From the NCBI GenBank assembly GCA_933228895.1, contig OW121851.1, positions 109,761,271 through 109,825,270 on the forward strand: a DNA stretch of 64,000 bases. Reading direction: 5' to 3'. The notes beneath the pieces are model-generated. The model was not told where the DNA came from and did no database searches. It saw only the letters and a program-made list of their open reading frames with translations. This document shows positions 11,216-23,229 of the stretch, piece by piece. Origin of the DNA: Platycnemis pennipes. Taxonomy: Eukaryota > Arthropoda > Insecta > Odonata > Platycnemididae. The translations under genes and the position numbers were made by a program. Position 1 is the first letter of the stretch. Each line of letters opens with the position of its first letter.

Positions 11216-11600
11216 TTATTTTAGTTGATTTTTACGGTCTTGGTCAACGCTCTTTAGCTGACCCATCACCCCCTAGACGCTAACTTGTATCCCCACGTAC
11301 TTATGTGTGTTCAGCTCGAAGGTTGGTTTTTGATAGGTGAAAGTAGAGCTCACTCCATACTAACCCATTAAATTAGTGTATAGGGAAGTACTTAAATTTG
11401 TATACAGGGAAATTGGGACCTTTTGTATTATAGTCTGGTATTAAGAGAAGTGGTATTGGTAAGATTTCAGGTCATCGTACACTTTAACTTATACCAACTT
11501 TACCAACATTTCAGGTTATCGTACACTCTCTAACGTAATTTTTAGCTTAATAAAAAGGTAACTTAGTAACAAATAAGTAATTTAACTTAATAAAAAATTC
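11216..11600. other. Unassigned sequence
   Basis: Short repeats of TTTCAGGTYATCGTACACT (11466 and 11510) are present, but no gene or transposon terminus is recognised. Confidence 0.35.
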
Positions 11601-11604
11601 CCGA

Positions 11605-11945
11605 TGGGAGATGAGGTTGGTATGGTGGCTAGAGCATTGGCCTATCATTCCGGGGGCCCCGGTTTGAATCCAGGTAAAAGTGAATTTTTGGCATATCAGT
11701 CCCCACTTGAGTGCCTTGTATAGAGCACTTCGAATTATCCGTCCGCTGTCCGTCCGTCGGATGGGACGTTAAGCCGTGGTCCCCTTGGCTCCTTTCGTTT
11801 AGAGTAGGCTAATGCCGAAGCCGGGTTTCTCTCCACCCTTTCACCGTTACCAATCCTACCATTCCTCCTACCATTAACCAATTACCCGCCCATCCTGAAA
11901 GGCGCAAATGACCTCAGCTGTCGGTCGCCTCCCCTAAATAGCATA
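11605..11945 (+). mobile_element. tRNA-derived SINE, best full copy in the window
   Basis: The head has an A box TGGCTAGAGCATTGG (11635) and a B box GGTTTGAATCC (11661), spaced as in tRNAs and tRNA-derived SINEs. The body carries GTCCGTCGGATGGGACGTTA, CCGTGGTCCCCTTGG and GCTAATGCCGAAGCC, and ends with GGCGCAAATGACCT and TGTCGGTCGCC. Pol III transcription from the internal promoter and mobilisation by a partner LINE are family knowledge. At least ten other remnants in this window share the same head or body. The partner LINE is not identified; RTE-like elements are the commonest here. Confidence 0.85.
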
Positions 11946-12150
11946 ACGCAATGCCGACGCCGGGCTTCTTTCCACTCTCCCTCCGTTCCCTGATAACTTC
12001 TAACCTTCACCCAGTTATCCACCGATCCTCTCTGGCGCAAATAGCCTCATCCGTTGGTCGCCTACCCCAATTAGTAACAACGATGTCCGAGGTGGGATTC
12101 GATCCCGCGACCTTTGGGTTATCAAGCCGGAGCATTATCGAAGCTGTCAT
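11946..12150. mobile_element. Second partial SINE body plus inverted tRNA-like head
   Basis: Immediately after the full SINE, its 3' body is repeated (AATGCCGACGCCGGG, GGCGCAAATAGCCT, TTGGTCGCC). Then a head in the opposite orientation appears: the minus strand reads GCGGGATCGAATCCC at about 12095-12110. A body in one orientation joined to a head in the other indicates a composite of two insertions. Confidence 0.6.
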
Positions 12151-12186
12151 TTGAAAATGATGTCAGTGTCTTTGGTGTCTCGGTGA

Positions 12187-12412
12187 TTTTTAGGGTCGGA
12201 GAGGAGGGGAAGGATGTTGACAGGGAGAGAGGTGGCCCTGGTGGAGTCTGGGGTTGGAATGAGGGTGGAAAGCGTGCGGGTGCAGAGTGAATGAGGAAAA
12301 GGAAAATAAGCACCATCAGTGCGGTTCTAGGCTACATTTTTATTCGTCCAGCGATGTTCATTTCATTCCATCCAGAACGTAATTGCCGACATATACAGGG
12401 AAAGACTTTTCT
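12187..12412. repeat. Unnamed dispersed repeat, copy 1
   Basis: About 220 bp align with 19935-20180, sharing GGGTCGGAGAGG, GCAGAGTGAATGAGGAAAAG, CTACATTTTTATTCGTCC, GCGATGTTCATTT and GGGAAAGA. No coding frame or terminal repeat explains the similarity. Neither copy has a recognised family. Confidence 0.7.
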
Positions 12413-12414
12413 AG

Positions 12415-12900
12415 TTAGTACCTCTATAAAGGTTATTGACGAGGTACCACCACCTGAAGGTAGATATATAACTAATGTAATGGCATATAGCAGCAATGTG
12501 GTGTCCAAGTTGATTAAAGGGCTTCCATGATCCTGAAGTTCTTCCGTGTTTGAAAATCCATCGCACTCATAACGACAGGCAATTTTTTCACATTTAATTT
12601 TACATTTGCTTGGATAAATAAATTACTACCTGACAATGTCGAGCTTATTTAAGGACATTGAAGGGAATGCGTCAAAGCTCCCTTATGTTCTACTGTTTTT
12701 TAATCCATACGTGTTGAAATTATGTAATAACTACCGAGAAAATAAGAAATTTGGATGCGACTGCGGATTCTTTAGTGGGTAATAAAAACGTTAAGAGTGG
12801 TAAGGTTTAAAGTTACGAGTAATTCGGGAACGGTAACAGAAGTTGATTTGCGCCATTATTGGCAGGTGAACTATTGGATATGGTTTGGGATTTTTCAAGG
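12415..12900. other. AT-rich DNA, nothing recognised
   Basis: No gene, tRNA-like box or repeat is seen here. Confidence 0.35.
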
Positions 12901-12904
12901 AACC

Positions 12905-13130
12905 GGAACGGTGGACTGAAACCCGACGTCAGCAATAGCTTACTATTAACGGAAATCCCCTAGGGAACCACGGTCTGGCGTCCTATCAGACGGACGGATT
13001 GCTGAAGTTGAAGTTCTCTTCACAACCTAGTAATCAGGGCAATACTGAAAAATCTTACAACGTTGGGACTCGAACCTGGGCCTTTGGAATGTTAGGCCAG
13101 CAACCTAGCCATTACACCTAGGGATTCATA
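12905..13130 (-). mobile_element. tRNA-derived SINE, minus strand
   Basis: On the minus strand the head has an A box TGGCTAGGTTGCTGG and a B box GGTTCGAGTCC (about 13067-13115). These precede the body motif with CCGTCCGTCTGATAGGACG and ACCGTGGTTCCC. Both Pol III boxes are intact, so this is among the better preserved heads in the window. Confidence 0.75.
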
Positions 13131-13779
13131 TTGAAAGTAAATATTTAACCCAAAGCTGGGAAATAATTTCTTTAAGTGCTTGGTAAGAAATTAGTTTACT
13201 TAAACAAATTCAAGGATTACGAACCACCCAAAAAGTCCTCAACAGAGCTATTCGCTGAGTAAAAGAACTGTAGAAGAATTTCAAGTGGGCTGTAGAATAA
13301 TTTCCACAGAGAAAAAACAGAGAAAAGGGTATGGTGTTGCCGAAAAACTGAGAATTAAGCAGCTCTTTCATATCTTTATCACGCTTTCCGAGTATTCCTT
13401 CCAGTAATCCAATGTTTCGAGGTTTGGTAGGGATAATGTTATTTTTTTAATGTTCAAAACGACAGACTACCTTAAATACATCTATCTATTCTGTAATTAT
13501 GACTCCCGTTGCAATCTCGCTATATTCTGTAGTACATAGACGGAAGTTCTGTAGTTTTACTTTAGTGATAGAATCCACCTCAATATTTGGGAATTCTCCA
13601 AAGTTGGTTAAAGATTCAATTTTTTTCGTAGAATTTGTATGAATATATTTCGTGCGGAGAATATGTAATGATTATTCTTCATCCTTTACGTGATTATTCA
13701 GAATGGTGAGAGTGCCCGTCTATCACGTTTTAATTTATGTATTCCGTGATAAATAACACTATAACGCAGAGGAATGAAC

Positions 13780-13842
13780 TTACATCTACATAATAACCTG
13801 CAAGCCAACACAAGGGTGTGTGGCAGTGGGTGAACCACTCCA
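13780..13842 (+). repeat. TACATCTACATAATACC repeat, good copy
   Basis: TACATCTACATAATAACCTG, CAAGCCAACACAAGG and GTGTGTGGCAGTGGGTGAA give the fullest form of the 60-bp repeat. The GCC...GGC part can fold into a short hairpin. Confidence 0.75.
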
Positions 13843-13844
13843 GG

Positions 13845-16280
13845 TATGAGTAAATGTAAAAATGTAAAATCTCTTGTTAGTAGTTAACTGCATTTCGGGG
13901 TCTACTTGTTATCGCGCTAAAGTTCTGAAATAAATCGAATTCACGTACGAAATAAGGTATCATCAGATGCAAAAAATAGCAAGACCAGAGTGTTGGAAAA
14001 AATGACAGTAAAGACGAAAATTTAAAATTGCAGCCGATTTGGAAATCTGCACATCGGAAAATCCATCCATTGAGGATATGTAGCATTAATTTACCGAATG
14101 AAATTTACTTGCTAATGATTGGCTCTGTATATTTTTTTGGCAAAACGCTGTGTTAATCACCAGGGACTTTTAAACCACCGCAGGCGACAGAGCATGAATT
14201 AAGCCCCCAGATTCTGTGAACTACTAACCACAACGAATGCCTCCATTTTGTCTCTAATAAAATGAAAAAAATTGAAAGAGTCTGGCGAAAGGTGAAAGTA
14301 CTTTTAATCAGCGGGATTTAGTCAGAAATGCTAAAATGGGAAATGAATTGTTTTTTGTATCACAGCCGATGTTGTTAAACGATTCATTCACGCACTAAAT
14401 TATGTACAAGCTGTGTCGTTCTATCCAGGAATGCAGTGACCTGAGCGCAATATTCAAGTTTAAATCATGTTTCTGGAAATCCCGTCGGAAAAAAAATTTA
14501 GCTGTTTGGCGATCCAAAACGGAATTTCATTGTAATGCTATAGGGAAGCCATTACACACTTATGTAGTTGGTGAATATTGTTCTTTTAATTATTCGTTGC
14601 TGTCTCCTTCTATGAACTACTACCATGACAGTAATTTTGCTATTCATGAGTAATAAATTATCAGACTTCTACCGGTTGGAATAGTTTTTGATTGTTTGTC
14701 CATGCCTCTTTGTATTTCCTAATCCCCTGCTTTCTTGCAATGATTTCCTCTTCAGTTTGACGTGCCCAGCGATCTCTATTGACGAATACAAAATATCCTT
14801 TTTTACACCCCCTAATCTTTTTCCCTCCGACAACATGGTTACCCTATCATTATTTTTCCGTCTTCAAATCCTTGGCCTTTCTTCTATTCCTCTTCACATA
14901 CACGTTAGTTAGAACTTGGAATATATTCTTGTAATAACATATTAATCCAAACCTCATATTAGTCAGTTTACTTTTCATTTATTTGCATCTTTTATATACG
15001 TTGTCGTTAGTATTTTCTCTTTTAATGGCAAATGTCACCTTATTCAAGCCCTTTTCTCAACAGAAGTTGTGGCATGCCCTGCTTTTCATATATCGTAGTA
15101 ATCAAGAATTATTATGAATCTAAGACAATGTAATTGAGTGCCATATATGTTATCATTTAGATCTTTCCACTGATGTCATGTGCTACTACTTTAATAGTTT
15201 TATAGGTACTTAGCAAAGTATTCTTTCTGCATGATTTTCTATTACATGATCCTTCGAATTACTAGGAATTTATCAAACCTTCCTATTTCTTATACGAAGT
15301 AAATATCCTACTACGCTTATGCTGGTGATAAAAATAGGTACATACATCCCATTGGTCAATTGTTATTAATGGCCAGAGCCTGCACAGTTCATCACTGTGG
15401 ACAATGTGCTCATACATTCTTGGTCACAACCCATTATTGCGGAGAAATTCCTGTCTCTTCGTAATACAAGTTTCTATAAGATACCCCTCTGAAAAAAATG
15501 AGGTTGGATATTGATTGAATTACTGAGTATATCTGCGACATGATTGGCACAAAACACAGGACTTTGTAAAATGCCAGCGTTAGTTATCAACGCTTTCAAT
15601 GCGCCGGTCCATGATAATTAGTTACTCACTGGCCTGGCGAGTTCAGCTTGTAGTTAATAGACTCCCTGGCCAACCAATGTTAGCTTAAAAGCCACTGTTA
15701 ATTAATTTGTGAATTATCAGCCTTTTTAAACTCCTGCCTTGAAATCATCCTTTGCGCCTTTTTCTATACAAGTAGATGTAATACGCTTTAACCTCTTTCG
15801 GTAGTTTAGTTCTGTTTTAATGAAATATTCCACATATATTCAGTCACTATATTTTCTGAAGGACCTAAGAAGATAATATCACTCCACTCTTTCGAAGGCT
15901 TCGTTGTTATCTCCTGTGCTGGGCACAATTTCACTGGGGAAAATTACTGCCTTGCTTGGGACTCGTAGCAAGGCTGCTACTTGGCTTATCTTTATACCGA
16001 AGATAGTCAGTTTCAAAAATCCTTTCTAGAACCTTTGTATCCATAACGAAGGGAAAATTCATGGTTTTATACCTCGATTCATTCATCTACGCGATATCGA
16101 GGGATCGGGATTCGATTACCGGTCTAGACCGCTGTAATTTTATTTCTCGTAAATTTTGCTCCACGGAGATCGCATACTGTTGTTCAAATCGGCTTGCTAC
16201 TCCTAACAGTGATTGCAATGAGTCTGCCTTTCCTTTAATTTTTTTTCTTGATGTTCCGTTCTCGGTATAATGACGACGTT
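13845..16280. other. 2.4 kb AT-rich DNA without recognised features
   Basis: No frame exceeds 83 codons and none has a recognisable motif. I saw no terminal repeats, SINE boxes or tandem arrays. Confidence 0.4.
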
Positions 16281-16284
16281 TTTG

Positions 16285-16640
16285 AAGTAAATAATAATAA
16301 TATTTTTTTATTCCTCATATAAATAAATACATTGAATATACATTACAAGTAGTTCATTTAATCGAGAAATATAGGTACCCCTTAGGAAAAAAAGCTTCCT
16401 GCTTTGGGGTTACCGATGCTTTCACAGCTAAACTAATATAACATAAGTAAATCAAAAACACTCTACGTGACATTTAAGTACACCGAATACATAGTATGGT
16501 GTCATTTCTGTATTTAAATATTCACATGTACATGTACTTATGAGTTTTTTTAGTAATATTTTGTAGTATTAGTAAATACAATAGAAAAAATTTTGTAAAC
16601 CTTATAGATATAATACATATAAAATTACACAATCTTTTTA
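16285..16640 (-). mobile_element. Probable non-LTR retrotransposon 3' UTR
   Basis: On the minus strand the region ends in an A-rich run with reiterated ATT triplets (16286-16305), as many jockey/CR1-type LINE tails do. It contains a GGTAACCCC...GGGGTACC hairpin at about 16374-16414. No coding sequence is left, so this is inferred from tail structure only. Confidence 0.35.
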
Positions 16641-16849
16641 ATTAGGTATTATACCTCTTTCTGACTGAGAAACCAGGCCCTAACGTTTTTGCAGATGAAA
16701 TTTTGAACAGGATCGGATTGGTACAGGAAGATGAAATCTAAGAGTCCATGTGATTACAATGTTGAAATTTAACATTTATTGCTAGCGTAAAACTTATGAC
16801 TTTAGTGATCTATGTTTTTGCGTCGTCTGCAGTGCGAAACGAAAACTCT

Positions 16850-17200
16850 CTCGCGAGAAAACCGGAGTGAAAACCAGATGATGGAGGGAAGTGGTTTAAA
16901 GGAAGGAAGTTGTGAGGGTAGAATGGGTAGGGGGAGGTGTATAGCGCGTGGGAGCGCGGCAGCTAGGGAATTGGGGAGGGCGAGGGGGGGGCGTGGTGGT
17001 GTGGGAGGGAGGGGGATGACGGGAGAATGGACGAGGTGGATGAGGGAGAGGAAGGGCGGTTGAGTTACGTGCGCCGCCGCCGCTCCATACTTGGTTTCCA
17101 AGGCACTCGCTCGGCGCGGTTAACGAGGTCCCCAGGGAGTCTTGTCTAACGCCACCCAACCCACTCCATCCCTATCCTACCCTCCCCACCCAACTTACTC
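16850..17200. other. Purine- and GC-rich tract
   Basis: Strong G/A bias on the plus strand (16865-17060) is followed by a CpG-rich segment (17070-17135). Overlapping frames of 83-99 codons on both strands reflect this composition. It may be regulatory or simple sequence; no promoter element was identified. Confidence 0.4.
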
Positions 17201-17214
17201 GTGTGCAAGTAAAG

Positions 17215-17335
17215 GTCAGATCTGTGTGGATGCTACGATATAGGCTTTTCATCCCGAGTGCCCTGGTTCGAGTTACGGCAGGGAAAGATGTTTCTGTGAA
17301 ATTCTGGTCCATCTCATAAACTGCTAGTGAAACTA
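17215..17335 (+). mobile_element. SINE tRNA-like head
   Basis: TGGATGCTACGATATAGG (A-box-like) and CTGGTTCGAGTTACGG (B-box-like) lie ~35 bp apart. No well preserved body follows. Confidence 0.45.
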
Positions 17336-17339
17336 TCGT

Positions 17340-18045
17340 ATTCTCTTGCTAATTTTATTTGCATAGACAGTTCGGTCACCAGCTATGCGATTGTTTGCTC
17401 GTCGATGATGTACATGATCCTGCTCCAATCCCTAATTATTTCTGGTAAGGGATCATTGAAGGTGTAAATGAGGAGCCATTTCATTCACCTTCTGAGCCCT
17501 TCGTGAAGAGCAGGATGTTATCGACGTCGGGATTCTTTACACTCGTATTCTTATCCTTTCCAAATCCGTCCCTAGTGCACCCCCTTCTTCTGATCTGAAA
17601 TGCCCATAAGTGCTAAATGGTCTTTGAAAATGACTGACGACTCGACATCTACAACATACCCTTCAAATCGTCAATATGGTGTGTGCCAAATGGATTTATG
17701 CTGCAAGATTTTAATCATGCATAATTGTATTTATGTATAGCGTGCACAATTGCAATACCATATGAAGGACAAGTTTGAGGGATAAATCTTGTTCTTGTTA
17801 TTTTCTTGCTAGGGAACAACACATATCGTAGCCTATATCTAAAGGATTGTATGTCATATACAGTCTGCCGAAATAGTGTTCAATTTAATAATTCTCTTAG
17901 TATTGGAAGGAAAACTCGACCACCCTCCTTTTTTCGAGAAATATACTTGTGCTTACATGAATGGAGAATATAAATATATGCTTATTGACGCGAAGGGTTT
18001 TGTATCACGACAGCCTTTTCTGTCGGGCGAATTACAAAGTTAATT
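17340..18045. other. Unassigned sequence
   Basis: There is no supported gene or repeat in this stretch. Confidence 0.35.
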
Positions 18046-18049
18046 ACAA

Positions 18050-18200
18050 TAGAAAACGACGCTAAATTACTGGCATCCCATCCGGACAGCTCCGGGTTCA
18101 AATCACGCTAATGTTGGAGAATTTCATTGGAGCATCTATCCCATCTTCAGAGCTATGTAGGACATTTCGAGTTTGACGGTAGAGTAGCCCAGGAGAAGGT
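18050..18200 (+). mobile_element. Possible SINE head remnant
   Basis: GGCATCCCATCCGG and GGGTTCAAATCACG (18088) resemble A and B boxes of the window's SINE family. The body is not recognisable. Confidence 0.3.
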
Positions 18201-19740
18201 ATGGAACAGATAGAAGAATGTGCAGTCCTAGATATACTAGCTAGATATGCAAGCTTGTAAGGAAGCGCTTCGGTTGAACTTGTATCTGCATTATATTTCT
18301 TCATAGTACTGCGGCTTGGACGGTAGTAGTACTGAAACGTCAATCCCGAAACATTTTGAAATGTAAAGTAATAGAAGAATGGAAAATATAAAACAGATCG
18401 ACTTGGTCACAAACGCAGAATTCCTCAGGAGAGTGGGGAAATAGGAAAGTCTATGATTTTCTTTTGACTGGTTCCTAATCCATCCAAACCGTATACCTCC
18501 TTGGTGAACTTCCTGCCCACCATCTGCAATTTGGTGTGATTCTTTTTTTTGTCCATCTTTCTGTTCTTTTTTGCCTTTTCGTCATCGTTATAAAACTCAT
18601 ATTGAGTCATCAAAATCCCATAGACCAAGTTTCCAATGAACTCTCATTCCCTTTCCCCGAGGACCCTTCGCAGAATTACATATACATCAATCATTTTTTC
18701 CCGTTCACTGAACTCACTTTCTTTTTCTCCACTCATTATTTTTCTCCATCCATTCAATGAGGTGTTGAAGAGGCATGTAATTCTATTTATTTTTTTAACC
18801 CCTCACCATTCTTGATGAAGTTACCGTGCTACCTAAAAACACCCTTTGGATGCAGCCGTAGGTTACGGTTACTTGGTATCGTATTCACCTTCCATTTCAA
18901 TCTTGTCGAGTGCAGCAAATGCATTGAGTTTGTTCACGACTGCTTCAATCATAACCAATGATAAACTCTACTTCACTTTTAAATGTGGTTGAGAAATTTA
19001 GTCTTCACTAAAATCATGGCTTGAGTTATAAAAAGTAAAGTTAAGGTATCCAAAGCGTAAATTTTCCACTTGATCCAACCTACAGTGGGATTCAATTTAC
19101 CATAGTATGCTGGGGTTTTAATACTTTTCCACGTCTTAAATGAATGCGTTAAATTCATCAGTGGATTTATGCATCACTCGTGCCTTTAGGCACCTCAGAA
19201 AGGAAATTGTAACGTTGGGAATGGATGGAAGGAGCACGGAAGGCAAGTTTGAGAATGCTTTCCATATGGAAGCCATACTAAAATTCCAATGCAGCTACTT
19301 GCCAACAAATTTTCGAACTCTGCTAATCAGGGTGGGTCTCTCTAATCAGCTCGCGTACGCCATCACCTACCAAAACACTCAAAACTCTAGGTTTTTTTCG
19401 AAAGCTACAGGCGGCAAGAGAAAAGAAATTGTCCCATTAAGCTGATGTTTGCACGTTGAATTTTGCCTGCCGTCGGGATAACTTGCCAACCAAAATCTTC
19501 GAGTTGAACATCATTTTTTTTTACTTGGAAGTTTCATACGCATTTTATCGGTGATAGTATTATTTTAGACGGCGTAGACAGAATGATGAGATGTCTCATT
19601 TGTTTCGATTCGCTTATCCTCGATGGAACCACCTTAATCTCACTTGATGTCTCCCTCAATACCTTCCCCCCTTCGGATGCCAAAAAAAGTTCAACCCCCG
19701 AGTCGCTTTTTTTCCCTCCCTCCCGAGTCAAAAAGGTTGT
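18200..19740. other. Unassigned sequence, mostly AT-rich
   Basis: Includes a 101-codon plus-strand frame (19140-19445) with no recognisable domain or biased composition. I do not call it a gene. No repeats were identified. Confidence 0.35.
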
Positions 19741-19744
19741 AGGC

Positions 19745-19930
19745 ACTTAATCGCATCGATTGTCCGGAGCTCCTGCGGGGGCGGAGGCCTTGCACTCGGC
19801 CGGGAAACGTGCAGTCGACCCTTCCGGTTCTCGGCGACGACGGGGACAGGGTGCCCGGGGCATGAGGGGGAGGACCGTGCCGAGCAACAGGTTGTCACAA
19901 TGAGGCTGGCTCAGGGCCACTTTTCATGGC
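19745..19930. other. GC-rich, CpG-containing block
   Basis: A sharply GC-rich ~185 bp (many CpG and CCGG sites) directly precedes copy 2 of the unnamed dispersed repeat. It could belong to that repeat or be a small CpG-rich regulatory segment. No frame or motif decides. Confidence 0.35.
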
Positions 19931-19934
19931 GTCG

Positions 19935-20180
19935 GGTTTTGGGGGTCGGAGAGGTGGGGAAGGCAGGGAGTTGGCAGGGAGAGAGGGAGGCTGAAACGAA
20001 GTAGCCCTGGTAGAGTCTGGGGATGGAATGAAGGTCGAAAACGTGCGAGTGCAGAGTGAATGAGGAAAAGAAGCCCCTTACCCCATCAGTGTGGTTCTAG
20101 ACTACATTTTTATTCGTCCCGCGATGTTCATTTATTTCCATCCAGAGCGTAACTGCTCAAATATACTGGGAAAGATTTTT
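19935..20180. repeat. Unnamed dispersed repeat, copy 2
   Basis: It aligns with 12187-12412 but has about 30 bp more near its left side. The conserved block from GCAGAGTGAATGAGG to GGGAAAGA is nearly continuous. It ends exactly where the LINE tail (20185) begins, which may mark the LINE's insertion site. Confidence 0.7.
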
Positions 20181-20184
20181 ATTT

Positions 20185-20790
20185 AATATATAGGTAGAAA
20201 AACATTTATTGTTCAGGACAAATCTATAAGAACAAAAATAATAATAATGATACAGTTTGCAGGCACATCGATAATTACAAAAAAGAAAAAAAATATTTAA
20301 TACCTATAAAAAATGTCTTTCCTTTTCATAACACAACAAATGTATTCATGCAATAAGGGCAAATGGAGTTATACACCAAGCCGAATTTGATACAACACAA
20401 AAAACTCATGTATTCATAACTTAACAAATAACAAAATGGTATAGTAAATAAGGAACCATAGTAACATGAACACAAATTTAAAAAGAAAAATAGGAGTAAC
20501 TTATGTTATTCCCAGGAAAGCAAATAACCGTGATATTTCATTTTAAATGTTTTAACAGATATACGGTTTTTAGTTTCAGTTGGCATCCTATTCCATATGT
20601 GACAAGCTGTTACAAGAAATGATTTATTTTAGACAGTGTTGCGATGTTCTGGGAAATAAAATAGATTAGGATCAGACCTAGTGGACATTGTAGAAACAGA
20701 GGGACAACTAAGGAACAAATCATACGGATACTTAGGTGAATTATTTTTAAATAAAACAAACAAAAAGGATCCCAGAAGGAAAAGATAAAG
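20185..20790 (-). mobile_element. Jockey/CR1-like LINE, C-terminal ORF2 and 3' UTR
   Basis: The minus strand from about 20780 to 20508 is an open frame broken by one stop (near 20633). It ends in ACHIWNRMPTETKNR, then SVKTFKMKYHGYLL and a natural stop. An IWN-x-MP motif followed by a TFK motif a few residues before the end is characteristic of the C terminus of jockey/CR1-type reverse transcriptases. The remaining ~320 bp to 20185 is an AT-rich 3' UTR with AATAATAATAATG reiterations and AATAAA on the minus strand. The endonuclease and RT core are absent, so this is a 5'-truncated, dead copy. Clade assignment is inference. Confidence 0.6.
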
Positions 20791-20794
20791 GTAT

Positions 20795-21100
20795 TTTCAA
20801 GGTACCTACTACTAAAGGTTGGTAATAAACAAACTTTATGGCATGTGGAAGAAGTGCAGAGGCCGGGAATGATGTTAAACTTGGTAAGCGTCAGCTACAA
20901 TGCGTTAAGTAGCATTAAGGAATTATTCAATGGAATATCCTAGATGAAGAGGGAAACCTACTGGGTGAAAATCAAACTCTACCCGGGAATGAAGATTAGA
21001 AGTAACGATATACTTCATTAGGGTGCACATTTGGGACTTGCTCGTGTGTGGCATTGAGATAGTGGACCAGCGTAAGTGCACGATAAATGTTGCAAAGTAG
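20795..21100. other. Unassigned sequence
   Basis: A 125-codon minus-strand frame (20923-21300) spans this stretch and the next repeat. Part of its peptide is the translated repeat, so it is not a gene. Confidence 0.35.
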
Positions 21101-21102
21101 GT

Positions 21103-21166
21103 AACATCTACACTGTACCGTGTAAGCCTCCACAAGGGTGTGTGACAGGGCGTGAACCTAGTCAAA
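21103..21166 (+). repeat. TACATCTACATAATACC repeat
   Basis: AACATCTACACTGTACCGTG, TAAGCCTCCACAAGG and GTGTGTGACAGGGCGTGAA follow the consensus with several substitutions. Confidence 0.6.
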
Positions 21167-21169
21167 CTA

Positions 21170-21710
21170 GCATAGAGCTGGTTATGGTTTGTACAATTGA
21201 TATACAAATATTTCTGTTTCCATATGAAACATGCATGGGATGAAAAACAACGGTTATCCTCATGCCTATACCGTATATTGCTGGTTAAGGGACCACCCAA
21301 GGGAAATCGTTAGACGAATTCTTTAACCTTTCCGTCATTATAGTTACTCTATAATAAACTGTCTGACTGTCCGGGAAACTACTACCTGTAGTCGTTGAAG
21401 GCATTTTGTCTTCTAGAGAAGGGAGTATTACCTGTATGGGGTAGTTGACTGCGATATTTATACTTCTCATAGACTAATCCATACACGTAAGACGACCATC
21501 TCTGGAGGAAAATGTCCTTCACAGACTTCCAGACTCCTTCCAGTAGTAGTCTTATTTCTACGATTTCCCATCCCGAATTGGCCGTTTCACTTGTAATGAT
21601 TTCCTGATCTGATTAGGTTTAATGCTCATTCAGAGCCCAATTAACAATTGCTATTGCTGTGGTGGTGTTCTGGTGAAGGGTAATTATTTCCAGAAGTAGA
21701 ATGAAATAAC
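21170..21710. other. Unassigned sequence
   Basis: No gene or repeat is recognised here. Confidence 0.35.
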
Positions 21711-21714
21711 CGAC

Positions 21715-21900
21715 CACGGTAGCGTCGTGCGTTACACGTCGGACTGTTGGATTTATTTTGTCATGTTCAAACTTTGCCTCAGGCAAAAGCATAGTGTCTT
21801 GGGGTTTGTATGTGGCTTAGAAAATGTGGTGCCTCTTGAGTGCTTGGAGCGGCAAAAAGCACAATTCTAATCTTACGAGTGAGTTTGAATGATGTCCTTG
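21715..21900 (+). mobile_element. Possible SINE remnant
   Basis: GGTAGCGTCGTGCGTTACAC and ATGTTCAAACTTTGCC resemble a diverged tRNA-like A and B box pair; GAGTGCTTGGAGCGG further on may be body. Weak. Confidence 0.3.
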
Positions 21901-21904
21901 ATGT

Positions 21905-22740
21905 CTTTTCTTGAATACCTACCCTTGTCATTTTTATTTGTAAAATAGAGCATTTGAGGCTCTTTTTTGGCTCTTGTAATTGTAATTAGGTTTTTTTATA
22001 TTTAGCGTTCCATTTAGCGTCTTCGATATTCTCTCAGACATTTGCCATTCAACTTTTCTCCCATGCTCTTGCAGTGTTTCCACGTTTGTGATCCATGTGA
22101 CACTTAAACTATTTTTGGTGACTGAAATGAGGAAATCGACCTGGGCCATAGCATGTTTACTGCTTTAGAGTAATGGTCTTGCAGTTAAAACTGGGGATAT
22201 AAACAGCCCACGTCAAAAAGGTGGAGTTAAAGCCAAGACAGTTGCAGAGAAGCTGAATTAGAAATTTTACCTCTCAACTGGTGCTGTTGCATCGAGAGGA
22301 ATGAGATTACTGTACCCCTTGGCGCCAGCTAGGTTTCCGAGCGCCTGACCTGTTTATTTTTTAATAAGCAGTCCGGGTGACCCTTCTCCTTCGCTGGATT
22401 ACTCTCAAGGGTTAGCGAATGTCCGTCATGTGGCCGACAAATCAAGTATTCTCTTCTCTCCTTACCCTTATTGTGGCAGCAATCATTCATTCCAAGAAGT
22501 TTCCGAAACTTTACGAGCTTTTTAGGACCCGCAGCAAAACAGTTGGATGTAAATGAGAAAAAAATGACGTTTCCTTCCATTTTGCCGAATAAAATCACTT
22601 GAGTATGAAGTGGATGTGAGCAGATCCTAAGTAAATTGAGGAAAAAAATACCTTCGCGTTTTCGTTATAAAAAAACATTTCACTCCAGAGGAATATAGTG
22701 ACAGAGTAAAGAAAAATGCTAATTCAGGTCTGAAAGGCTT
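21905..22740. other. Unassigned sequence
   Basis: Frames of 71-89 codons on the minus strand lack recognisable domains. No repeat was seen. Confidence 0.35.
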
Positions 22741-22744
22741 AAAA

Positions 22745-22930
22745 TTCGAAGAAAGGTTTGACGTGGTGGCTACAGTGCTGTCTCCCTATTTAAAAGGCCC
22801 AGATTTGAACCGCGGCTTTGATGGCGATTTTTTATCGACTTCACTGTAGACTGCTCTGTGAAGAGAACTTCAAGTTTAGTACTCCATCCGTCGGATGGGA
22901 CGAAAAACCTCTGCCCCCTCCCGCACGTCA
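22745..22930 (+). mobile_element. tRNA-derived SINE, 5' half
   Basis: GACGTGGTGGCTACAGTGC (A box) and CCCAGATTTGAACCGCGG (B box region) begin the copy, which continues to ACTCCATCCGTCGGATGGGA. The conserved body then degenerates. Confidence 0.65.
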
Positions 22931-23229
22931 AACAATATTATCATCACCTTATAGTAAATGCATCGGCAACATTTAGTTACAGAAAAAGGAAAGGGTTACA
23001 TTTAAAATATAATTTCTGAAACCCTCTTATGGTGAGATAGGTCATCTTCTTTTCTTATCTTTAAAAATCAGCCAAAGAATGCATGAATTAAGCCATAAGA
23101 ATGCCAAAATCAAATAAAAGATTCGTACAAAATAAAGGTACTCTTGATTATGATATCCTATAAGGCTTGGACGACTTCATGTAATAAGCGATTGCTGTTG
23201 AGCACAGAAGGATGTCCGAAAGGCGTTTT

